DNA from: Chitinophagales bacterium
GTDB lineage: Bacteria; Bacteroidota; Bacteroidia; Chitinophagales; UBA2359
Reading direction: 5' to 3'
Length of the DNA: 64,000 nucleotides
NCBI GenBank assembly: GCA_020636475.1
Contig: JACJXU010000005.1
Coordinates: 1 to 64,000, forward strand
Shown: piece after piece, positions 54,793 to 61,714 of the stretch
How positions within the stretch are numbered: the first letter of the stretch is position 1
Layout of the letters: each line of letters opens with the position of its first letter
The notes under the pieces: generated by a model
Database searches by the model: none
Seen by the model: only the letters and a program-made list of their open reading frames with translations
Told to the model about the DNA's origin: nothing
Program-made: the position numbers and the translations under genes

Positions 54793-55710
54793 ATGAAAAA
54801 TGTAAATTTGATTGATTGGATTTTTGGCGGCATACTTTTGATAGCAGCAATTTATGGCTTAATAAGTGGCCTTATACCGATAACAATACTCTGCGGAGGT
54901 ATATTGTTAGCCATTTTGTTGTTCAATTTGCTATACAAAATAAATAGTCAGGATAAAATTATCGCCGAAAACCACGAAAACGGTAATTACCTGAAATCAT
55001 ACGTTAAAAAATACCTTCAAGCCGATACTTCCAAAATGCGCAATGCGGTATTATTGGCAGGTTTGGGTATTGCAATGGCTACTACTACTTCTGCTTTTAA
55101 TTGGGCAAAAAAAGAAGTTGTGGTAAAAGATTTGGGACCTATATTTGTAGATGACGATATAGAACAAGTGCCACCTCCCAGCGACCAAAAACCGCCACCG
55201 CCACCGCCACCGCCACCACCGCCGCCCGTTATTGAGGTAGTGGAAGACGATAAGGTGATAGAAGAAGAACCCGAAATTATTGATACCGAAGCAGACGAAG
55301 ATACGGAAGTAGAGCCAATAGCAGAAATTCCCGAAGAACCTAAAGAAGTAGCTCCTGCCGCAGCTCCCGAACCAGAACCGGAGCCGGAAGAGCCGGAAAT
55401 ATTTGTAGTGGTAGAAGAAATGCCCGAGTTTCCGGGCGGACAAACCGAACTGATGAGTTATGTGTACAGTAACTTCAAATATCCTGCTATTGCCAAAGAA
55501 AATAATATTGAAGGATTAGTGGTTGTATCGTTTGTAGTGGATGAAAATGGAAATGTAACTAGCCCCGTAGTAAAAAAAGATATCGGTGGTGGTTGCGGAG
55601 AAGAAGCCATTCGTGTGGTAAAAACTTTGCCAAAATTTAAACCAGGCAAGCAACGTGGAAAAGCAGTAAAAGTACAATACAACTTGCCTATCCGCTTGAA
55701 ACTTGAATAG
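54793..55710 (+). CDS. TonB-like energy transducer 1 (poly-Pro, extra membrane helices)
   Basis: 305 residues. Two membrane helices (about 10-47) and a third at about 83-103 (NAVLLAGLGIAMATTTSAF), then a run of 12 Pro (about 136-147), a Glu/Pro-rich spacer, and a TonB C-terminal domain from ~205 (MPEFPGGQTELMSYVYSNFKYP, IEGLVVVSFVVDENGNV, CGEEAIRVVKTLPKFKPGKQRGKAV). It should pass proton-motive energy to an outer-membrane receptor. The two-helix start is unlike ordinary TonB, which has only one. Followed by its own terminator and a paralogue. Confidence 0.88.
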   Translation: MKNVNLIDWIFGGILLIAAIYGLISGLIPITILCGGILLAILLFNLLYKINSQDKIIAENHENGNYLKSYVKKYLQADTSKMRNAVLLAGLGIAMATTTSAFNWAKKEVVVKDLGPIFVDDDIEQVPPPSDQKPPPPPPPPPPPPVIEVVEDDKVIEEEPEIIDTEADEDTEVEPIAEIPEEPKEVAPAAAPEPEPEPEEPEIFVVVEEMPEFPGGQTELMSYVYSNFKYPAIAKENNIEGLVVVSFVVDENGNVTSPVVKKDIGGGCGEEAIRVVKTLPKFKPGKQRGKAVKVQYNLPIRLKLE

Positions 55711-55727
55711 AATAAGAATAAACTTTT

Positions 55728-55767
55728 AAAAAAGCCCGATTGTGAAAAACAATCGGGCTTTTTTTAT
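55728..55767 (+). terminator. Terminator of TonB-like gene 1
   Basis: 16-bp stem AAAAAAGCCCGATTGT / ACAATCGGGCTTTTTT with loop GAAAA. Confidence 0.9.
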
Positions 55768-55900
55768 GCTGAAAGCAGGTATTTTTATAGAAAGACAGAA
55801 ATGTCATTTTTATGTAAAAATATAAATTGTTTATACTAAAGATTACACATTGAACGTACATTTTATAGAACGTATTTTTTGTTTCCTAAAATGTAAAACA

Positions 55901-56839
55901 ATGAAAAATCTAAATTTGCACGAACTAATGTTCGGGAGTTTTCTGCTGTTGATGGCTGTGTATGGTTGGTATCAACAAATTTTTCCTTTAGCCATACTCT
56001 GCGGCGGAATATTACTGTCTATGCTATTTTTTAAGATGATTTTTGCGGCGCAAAGTCGGGCTAAAATTATAGCAGCCAACCAAAAAAAGGGCAAAAACTT
56101 AATGCCTTTTCTAAAAAAATATGCAGAAGCAGATGTAGCAAAAATGCGCCAAAGTATTTTGCTGGCGAGTCTGGGAATTTCTTTAGCAACGGTAATTTCT
56201 GCTTTCCACTGGGTGAAAGAAGAACAACTGGTAATGGTTGATTCAGATCCCGAATTTGTAGCGTATCAGGGCATAGAAGTTGTGCCGCCGGTAATAGATC
56301 ATTTTCATAAACCTGAAACAACTCCACCTCCAAAAATTAGCCAAGCTATTGTAATAGATGTAGTGCCCGACAATAAAATTCTTAATACAATTGAGATAGT
56401 CGATCTTTTTAAAGACCCTGTTAGCATAGAGCCAACGCAGCCAACTGTAGATATTGAAAAACTAAAAAATGAAGTGATAGCAATTCCGTTAATAATTGAA
56501 GACACCCCGCCAGTAGAACCTGAAGTAATTGATATTGCAGAGGAAATGCCCGAGTTTCCCGGCGGCGAGGTAGAAATGTTGCGATTTGTGTACAAAAACT
56601 ACAAATATCCTGCACTTGCCAAAGAATCAAATATTGAAGGACTGATAGTAGTATGGTTTGTAGTGAATACCGATGGAAGTATAAGTAATGTTGAACTGAT
56701 GAAAGATATTGGTGCCGGCTGTGGTGACGAAGCAATGCGTGTAGTGAAGACAATGCCTAAATGGAAACCCGGCAAACAAGGAGGAAAAGCTGTGCGTGTA
56801 CGTTACAAATTACCAATAAGATTAAAATTGGAGAAATAG
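55901..56839 (+). CDS. TonB-like energy transducer 2 (paralogue)
   Basis: 312 residues from the ATG at 55901 (MKNLNLHELMFGSFLL); an earlier in-frame start at 55850 adds 17 residues not seen in the paralogue. Same layout as the gene before it: two helices (AVYGWYQQIFPLAILCGGILL), a third helix near 85-100, a spacer and the TonB C-terminal domain (MPEFPGGEVEMLRFVYKNYKYP, CGDEAMRVVKTMPKWKPGKQGGKAV). It lacks the poly-Pro run and has a spacer with more Ile and Val. A tandem duplication followed by divergence of the spacer. Confidence 0.87.
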   Translation: MKNLNLHELMFGSFLLLMAVYGWYQQIFPLAILCGGILLSMLFFKMIFAAQSRAKIIAANQKKGKNLMPFLKKYAEADVAKMRQSILLASLGISLATVISAFHWVKEEQLVMVDSDPEFVAYQGIEVVPPVIDHFHKPETTPPPKISQAIVIDVVPDNKILNTIEIVDLFKDPVSIEPTQPTVDIEKLKNEVIAIPLIIEDTPPVEPEVIDIAEEMPEFPGGEVEMLRFVYKNYKYPALAKESNIEGLIVVWFVVNTDGSISNVELMKDIGAGCGDEAMRVVKTMPKWKPGKQGGKAVRVRYKLPIRLKLEK

Positions 56840-56863
56840 ATTTTTGAAAAATGTGGTTTGGCT

Positions 56864-56896
56864 GCGGCGGCGCATTTGCGCCGCCGCTTTTTTTTA
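56864..56896 (+). terminator. Terminator of TonB-like gene 2
   Basis: 11-bp GC-rich stem GCGGCGGCGCA / TGCGCCGCCGC with a very short loop, then a T-run. Confidence 0.9.
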
Positions 56897-56994
56897 ATCC
56901 TAAAAATAGCAATAACAAAATTATTTTTTTAATCCTTAAATTACTTCGCGCAACAATAAGTACCTACGCAAAAGAAATGAAACAGTACAAACGC

Positions 56995-57708
56995 TTAGTT
57001 CAGTTGTGTTTCGATAGCAATGGCTTTGGGGAAAAGGATATTATTCTCCAAATGAATATGCAAATGGAGGTCGTTTTCAAATTCTTGGAGCATAGCATAC
57101 GCCACTTTGTACGTATTGCAAGCATCTTCGGGCGGCGTATAGTTATTGCTCAAAGCGGCTATTTTAGCAAAACGCACTCCTTCCAGTTCATGCTCTTCTT
57201 GCATCATTGCAATAGGATTTTGAACCGTGCCAAAGTTCGGGCTTTGTTTTTGTGTGGAAATAGCTAATTTTTTGATATAAGGAAATAATATCAACTCTTC
57301 TTTTTTCATGTGTTTGCTCAAATCTTGGGCAGAAGCAGTAAAAATTTCCAAAATTTCAATTAATTCTGGATGCCGATTGCCGTGAACATTGGCGATTTTG
57401 TTCAAATAAGCAAGAATTTCGGGCGTTTTTTTCGCTACATACCGATGATGCTTTTTTTCTATGTACTCCGAAAGTAAATCCAAGTCCCAAGCCCCAAAAT
57501 TTATTCCTTCAACCGATGGCGTAGTAGCAAAGTTATTGAGTTCGTCTATCAATAAATCGGCATCTACTTGTGCATTTGCGCAAGCAGCAGCAATACTCGT
57601 ATTTCCTTTGCAACAAAAATCTATGCCTTGCGCTTTGAACACCGAAGCCGTATGATAGTTTTGGGCAACAATTTCTCCTACGGTATTTTCTTTTGTGATA
57701 TTTAACAT
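56995..57708 (-). CDS. ric: Iron-sulfur cluster repair di-iron protein (RIC/YtfE/ScdA)
   Basis: 237 residues. N-terminal ScdA domain with VGEIVAQNYHTASVFKAQGIDFCCKGN (Cys pair), then a hemerythrin-like domain supplying the di-iron His/Glu ligands (KKHHRYVAKKT, NVHGNRHPELIE, SKHMKKEELILFP, MQEEHELEGV, LHLHIHLENNILFPKA). It repairs iron-sulfur clusters damaged by nitric oxide. Last gene of the hemoglobin operon (gap 11 bp). Confidence 0.94.
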   Translation of the reverse strand: MLNITKENTVGEIVAQNYHTASVFKAQGIDFCCKGNTSIAAACANAQVDADLLIDELNNFATTPSVEGINFGAWDLDLLSEYIEKKHHRYVAKKTPEILAYLNKIANVHGNRHPELIEILEIFTASAQDLSKHMKKEELILFPYIKKLAISTQKQSPNFGTVQNPIAMMQEEHELEGVRFAKIAALSNNYTPPEDACNTYKVAYAMLQEFENDLHLHIHLENNILFPKAIAIETQLN

Positions 57709-57719
57709 AAATTATTTAA

Positions 57720-58151
57720 TTAAGTATTTTTAAAAAAACTAATTCCAAAAACAAAAAGCGAAATCACTTTAATCAATTCTGTGACTACATAATAAAAATG
57801 CAGATTGGAAGCCGGCGGCGATTGTCCTGCAATGTGTATTGCCGCGCGCGCATCTAAGGCGGGAAGCAAATAAAATGTTTGCACAATAAGAATAAGGATA
57901 GGCACAAGTAGAAAAAGGTTTTTCCATGTAAAAATACTGCTATCGGCAATTAAAATATTTCCAATAATCAGCAACAGTAGCACCCATTCTACTTTGTTTA
58001 AAGCCGCAAAAACCAATCGCCCAATGCCCAAACCCAACGAAAGAGTAATGCCCGGAGCTTGAAATTTCAGCCATGCTTCCATAAAACTGATGGCACCCAC
58101 AAAACCAATCCAAACAAAAACACTTGCAATAGCGATAAAGTACTTATACAT
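57720..58151 (-). CDS. Small four-helix membrane protein of the nitric-oxide operon
   Basis: 143 residues, about four membrane helices (FIAIASVFVWIGFVGAISFMEAW, VEWVLLLLIIGNILIA, LFLLVPILILIVQTFYLLPA, VVTELIKVISLFVFGISFF). I do not recognise a named family. It is between trHb (3-bp gap) and ric (11-bp gap), so co-expression with nitric-oxide defence is very likely. Confidence 0.78.
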   Translation of the reverse strand: MYKYFIAIASVFVWIGFVGAISFMEAWLKFQAPGITLSLGLGIGRLVFAALNKVEWVLLLLIIGNILIADSSIFTWKNLFLLVPILILIVQTFYLLPALDARAAIHIAGQSPPASNLHFYYVVTELIKVISLFVFGISFFKNT

Positions 58152-58154
58152 AAA

Positions 58155-58550
58155 TCAAAGAATTGTTTTGGAAGGATTGTTTTGGATATACGCTATTTTA
58201 AACGAAAACATTTCCGCCATTTTTTGCGCTCGCCATTTCGCTTCATCAGCTTTTTCGCCTTCAAAATATGTGTCAATGGTAGCATAAAATAGTTGCAACC
58301 AACGCTCAAAATGATTTTTGTTGATAGGCAACTTTGCGTGTGGCGGAAAAGGGCTGCCATAATAAGTATGGTCGCTTAAAAGAATCGTTTGCCAAAATCG
58401 ATACATTTTTTCCAAATGTATAGGCCATTTATCGCCAATAACTCCATCAAATATTGGTGCAAGTAAGTCGTCTTGACGTACTTTTCCATAAAAGGAATCA
58501 ACCATTTTTTTTATATCATCAATACTTGAAATGTCGTGGAGGGTAGTCAT
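58155..58550 (-). CDS. Group III truncated hemoglobin
   Basis: 131 residues. The group III pattern is clear: VDSFYGKVRQDDLLAPIF, WPIHLEKMYRFWQTILL, GSPFPPHAKLPINKNHFERWLQLFYATID with His71 (probable proximal heme ligand) and His80, and AKWRAQKMAEMFSFKI. Binds heme, handles nitric oxide and oxygen in the cytoplasm. First gene of the leftward three-gene operon; its upstream region holds a palindrome and a -7-like element. Confidence 0.92.
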   Translation of the reverse strand: MTTLHDISSIDDIKKMVDSFYGKVRQDDLLAPIFDGVIGDKWPIHLEKMYRFWQTILLSDHTYYGSPFPPHAKLPINKNHFERWLQLFYATIDTYFEGEKADEAKWRAQKMAEMFSFKIAYIQNNPSKTIL

Positions 58551-58622
58551 AAGTTAGGTAAAATATTTTAGCTGATTTAAAGCACGAATTGTACATATTC
58601 GTTTTACATTTACTTATAACTG

Positions 58623-58630
58623 TAAAGATA
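58623..58630 (-). promoter_or_regulatory. -7-like element of the truncated-hemoglobin operon
   Basis: TATCTTTA on the minus strand, one base off TAnnTTTG, 73 nt before the hemoglobin start. Confidence 0.45.
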
Positions 58631-58649
58631 GGGCAGTTGTTTTAGAAAA

Positions 58650-58667
58650 TTGGACAATTTTGTCCAA
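58650..58667. promoter_or_regulatory. Palindromic operator candidate of the truncated-hemoglobin operon
   Basis: Perfect 8+2+8 inverted repeat TTGGACAATTTTGTCCAA. Its centre would be about 41 nt upstream of the predicted transcription start, the place used by class II activators of the Crp/Fnr family. TTGG...CCAA is compatible with such a regulator but differs from the classical FNR site. Confidence 0.65.
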
Positions 58668-58700
58668 AATAAGCATTTTGTCTTTACATTTCTCTATTTT

Positions 58701-59001
58701 ATACTAAAATCGAATAGCTATTGCGTATTAGAAAAGGTAAAAATCTTTTTTCGTAGTATAGCAGTTTTTGGGCGTTAAAAATTTTTGAAGCCTTGGAAAA
58801 AATTTAGCCCCAAAACTGCGGTTTTGCCCGAGTAGGGCAAAAATACCTTGAAAAAAGTGTCGTTTCTTTTGCTTCGTTTTCTTTGGACAAGTAAAGAAAA
58901 TGAAGAAGCCCTAAGTATAGATATGTCCCCAAACTTGTAGGGCGAGTACTTACCCTTAATAATACCTAAACCAATACGCAACTTTCATACAGTTTTGGTA
59001 T
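58701..59001 (+). repeat. Interspersed structured repeat, copy 3 (MITE-like)
   Basis: 301 bp. Left end ATACTAAAATCGAATAGC ... TTGCGTATT; right end AATACGCAAC ... GGTTTTGG-type (AGTTTTGGTAT). Inside: hairpin with arms GCAGTTTTTGGGC / GCCCCAAAACTGC, core hairpin TTTTGCCC-GAGTA-GGGCAAAA, then TTTTCTTTG ... AAAGAAAA. No coding capacity of its own. Same orientation as copy 4 on the other side of one gene. Confidence 0.88.
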
Positions 59002-59020
59002 TACCTATTAATTGGAAATA

Positions 59021-59055
59021 AAAAAACCAACGAAACTATATGCTTCGTTGGTTTT
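59021..59055 (-). terminator. Terminator of the 59084-60892 gene
   Basis: 12-bp stem AAAACCAACGAA / TTCGTTGGTTTT, 9-nt loop; on the minus strand a T-run follows. Confidence 0.8.
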
Positions 59056-59083
59056 GAAAATTATCGAATTTTATTAGCAATGA

Positions 59084-60892
59084 TTATTTGCTAATAACTA
59101 ATCTTTTCTGAAGCTGATTGTATTCTGTATTGATAATTACATTGTAAACGCCATTTGGCAAATCGTTTGTTTCCAATTTGTATTGTTGAAGCCCTTTTGC
59201 TTCTACATTGCCCAAATTTATTTGTTTTAGAATACGTCCTTGAACATCTATTACTTTAAGTTCTACATTGCCCGTTTGTGGTAATTCGTATTGTAGCGTA
59301 GTCTCGTTGGCAGCAGGGTTAGGTAATAATTCTAAGTTGCCCAATGCACGCAATTTTCTGGCATCAAGCATTTCCTCATCGGTAGAAATTTTAGAGGAAG
59401 TGTTTGCGTTTGTTTTGCTTAGATTGCTGCCGCTGTATTTTGCAGGTCGGCTTGTTTTGTCGGTTCCGGCTTTGAATGCATCCGGCGATTGGTTTACGGT
59501 TTCGGGTTTTTCCGAAAGCACGCCGCCACTACCGTTACAACCATCAATAAATGCCGCCAAGGTACAACCTGCTTTTGCCCAAAAACCGGATAATAAGTCG
59601 ATTTTAGTGCCTGAGTCATAATCTACTGTTGCGGTTGTTTCAATTACTTGAAGCGTAAGAATTTGACCATTCGTTTCGTAGTCGGCGGTGGCTGTTTCTG
59701 TGCCGATAAGTGTGTAATCTGGCTCACAAGTACCTGTAAAAGTTCCTACACACTGGCAGCTGGCATTTACCATATCGTTTACAGTATTGGCATTGCCGTC
59801 ATCGCAAGGATCGCCAATGTTCAAAGAAAGTGCAGGGCAATCGTATGTAACGGGAGTCCCTACACATTGGCAACTGGCATTAACGGTGTCGTTGTTAGTG
59901 TTAGGGTTGCCGTCATTGCAAGGGTCGCCGATATTCAGCATCAAGGCAGGGCAATCGTAAGTAGGCGGAGTACTGCAATGTTCTAAAGTTACGTCATCTA
60001 CAAAAAAGTTGGTATTACCGCCATTAACGGCAAATTCTTTTCCTCTAATTCTTACAGTATGCGATGCACCATTGGCATAGCTACTCAAATCAATACTTTT
60101 TAGATGCCATGTGTCATCTCCACAGTTAGTGCCTGTAGCATATTGTGTATAAACAACATTTCCATCTACTTCAACCGTAAAAACATCGCTGGCACTATCG
60201 CAAATACCTAGTAATAGCCACAGATATAATTTTAGCGTGCCACCATTCGGAAAAGTAAGTGTTTGTTGTACATAGGTATCAGAAGTTTGTCCATAACCAC
60301 CCAACCAAGCAGATTGGCTACCAGTTAGTGGTAATTGCGTATCAACAATAGCGTAAGTAGTACCACTCGTGATAACCGTTTCCGACCAAATAGACCCAGC
60401 CGATTGCTCGAAACTTCCATCTCTGAGGCTTGCTAATGCATCACAGGCAGAAGATACGCCTATGGCAAAAATATGCCGACAAGTAGCATCTGTTCCACAA
60501 GAAGGATAACCCGTAGTTACTTGTACTTTGTAATCTCCGGCAGTATTAGAAGTGAAATTTACAATGCCACTATTGTGTACATTGCCATACGCGCCACTTA
60601 CCAAAACATTGCTGGGATTGTAAACTGTGACATAAGTAGTAGGAGAAGTTCCTGCGTCAGAAGCAATAGCATAATCTGTATTTGCAGCACCGCCTGTCAT
60701 AGTGGCGTACTCGCCTGCCCAGTTACAGTCCAATGAAAAAATGCCACCATCATAGCTAATATCTTCCCACCAACCCGCTACTGGCGGAGCAGGATTGGAG
60801 CCGTAGTCATTTGTAGTGAGGGAACACTGGGTATTTGCAGTAAAATGAACTAAAAACATACAAATACCCAATGAAAGTAATTTTGTTTTCAT
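59084..60892 (-). CDS. Secreted multi-domain protein with type IX sorting domain
   Basis: 602 residues. Signal peptide to about 21 (HFTANTQ). About 22-150 is a beta-sandwich with a paired Cys (DYKVQVTTGYPSCGTDATC). About 155-310 is a jelly-roll/MAM-like domain (LRDGSFEQSAGSIWSE, SIDLSSYANGASHTVRIRG, NFFVDDVTLEHC). Two near-identical ~35-residue Cys/Asp/Asn motifs start near 312 and 347 (CPALxLNIGDPCxDGN), probably calcium-binding loops. About 400-450 resembles the ExGFxAxxGxxFxAxIxxC module. The end is a type A sorting domain (LELLPNPAANETTLQYE, LPNGVYNVIINTE). Surface-exposed cargo of unknown binding partner. Flanked by repeats 3 and 4. Confidence 0.87.
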   Translation of the reverse strand: MKTKLLSLGICMFLVHFTANTQCSLTTNDYGSNPAPPVAGWWEDISYDGGIFSLDCNWAGEYATMTGGAANTDYAIASDAGTSPTTYVTVYNPSNVLVSGAYGNVHNSGIVNFTSNTAGDYKVQVTTGYPSCGTDATCRHIFAIGVSSACDALASLRDGSFEQSAGSIWSETVITSGTTYAIVDTQLPLTGSQSAWLGGYGQTSDTYVQQTLTFPNGGTLKLYLWLLLGICDSASDVFTVEVDGNVVYTQYATGTNCGDDTWHLKSIDLSSYANGASHTVRIRGKEFAVNGGNTNFFVDDVTLEHCSTPPTYDCPALMLNIGDPCNDGNPNTNNDTVNASCQCVGTPVTYDCPALSLNIGDPCDDGNANTVNDMVNASCQCVGTFTGTCEPDYTLIGTETATADYETNGQILTLQVIETTATVDYDSGTKIDLLSGFWAKAGCTLAAFIDGCNGSGGVLSEKPETVNQSPDAFKAGTDKTSRPAKYSGSNLSKTNANTSSKISTDEEMLDARKLRALGNLELLPNPAANETTLQYELPQTGNVELKVIDVQGRILKQINLGNVEAKGLQQYKLETNDLPNGVYNVIINTEYNQLQKRLVISK

Positions 60893-61013
60893 AGAGTAAT
60901 AAAATTAAAGATGATACAAAAAATTAAAAATTTGCTTGCTATTTATTTTTTGCAATAGTAAAAATAATTAAAAAAGAAATAAATGTCAAGAGGGAGTATA
61001 AAAATAATAGATA

Positions 61014-61297
61014 ATACTAAAATCGAATAGCTATTGCGTATTAAAAAGGGGAAAATCTTTTTTCGCCGTATAGCAGCATTTGGGCGTTAGAAATTTTTGA
61101 AGCCTTGGAAAAAATTTAGCCCCAAAGCTGCGGTTTTGCCCCAATAGGGCAAAAATACCTTGAAAAAAGTGTCGTTTCTTTTGCTTCGTTTTCTTTGGAC
61201 AAGCAAAGAAAATGAAGAAACCCAAAGCATACTTCTGTACCCAAACTTGCAGGGCAGATACCTAAAGCTATACGCAACCTTCATACGGTTTTGGTAT
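61014..61297 (+). repeat. Interspersed structured repeat, copy 4 (MITE-like)
   Basis: 284 bp. Starts ATACTAAAATCGAATAGC and ends CATACGGTTTTGGTAT. Hairpin arms GCAGCATTTGGGC / GCCCCAAAGCTGC (fifth pair C-G where copies 1 and 3 have T-A), core hairpin TTTTGCCC-CAATA-GGGCAAAA, distal hairpin TTTTCTTTG / CAAAGAAAA. With a short AT-rich stretch on either side it fills the 463-bp gap between the cargo gene and the YjbR gene. Confidence 0.88.
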
Positions 61298-61355
61298 AAA
61301 AATAATGGATAAAAATATAAAGTGCGTAAATTGCTGGCAAAAATGATTTGGAGTT

Positions 61356-61709
61356 ATGAACATAGAAGAAATACGTTTCTACTGCTTACAAAAAGCTGCT
61401 ACCACCGAAAGTTTTCCTTTCGACGAAACTACATTAGTATTCAAAGTTGCCGATAAGATGTTTGCTTTGTTGAGTTTAGAAGTCCCTTATTCCATAAATC
61501 TAAAATGCGAACCGGAAAAAGCATTAGCCTTGCGCGAAAAGTATTATTTTATTCTGCCGGGCTATCATATGAACAAAAAACATTGGAACACCCTACAACT
61601 TGACGACAAGCCTCCCGTAGAACTTATAAAATCGCTCATTGACCATTCTTACGATTTGGTTGTAGATGGATTGCCTAAAAAAACGCGTTTGGCGTGGAAT
61701 TTAGCGTAG
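61356..61709 (+). CDS. MmcQ/YjbR family protein
   Basis: 117 residues, the usual length. Family motifs: MNIEEIRFYCLQKAATTESFPF, VFKVADKMFALLSL, NLKCEPEKALALREKY, PGYHMNKKHWNTLQLD and IDHSYDLVVDGLPKK. A small CyaY-like fold with some DNA-binding members; cellular role unknown. Convergent with the broken L,D-transpeptidase, 5 bp from its end. Confidence 0.92.
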   Translation: MNIEEIRFYCLQKAATTESFPFDETTLVFKVADKMFALLSLEVPYSINLKCEPEKALALREKYYFILPGYHMNKKHWNTLQLDDKPPVELIKSLIDHSYDLVVDGLPKKTRLAWNLA

Positions 61710-61714
61710 AAAAA

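Noticed and set aside
58701..61297. Repeats 3 and 4 with the gene between them as a composite transposon
   Set aside because: No transposase, no visible target duplication outside the pair, and the same repeats occur elsewhere singly; kept only as a recombination hypothesis.
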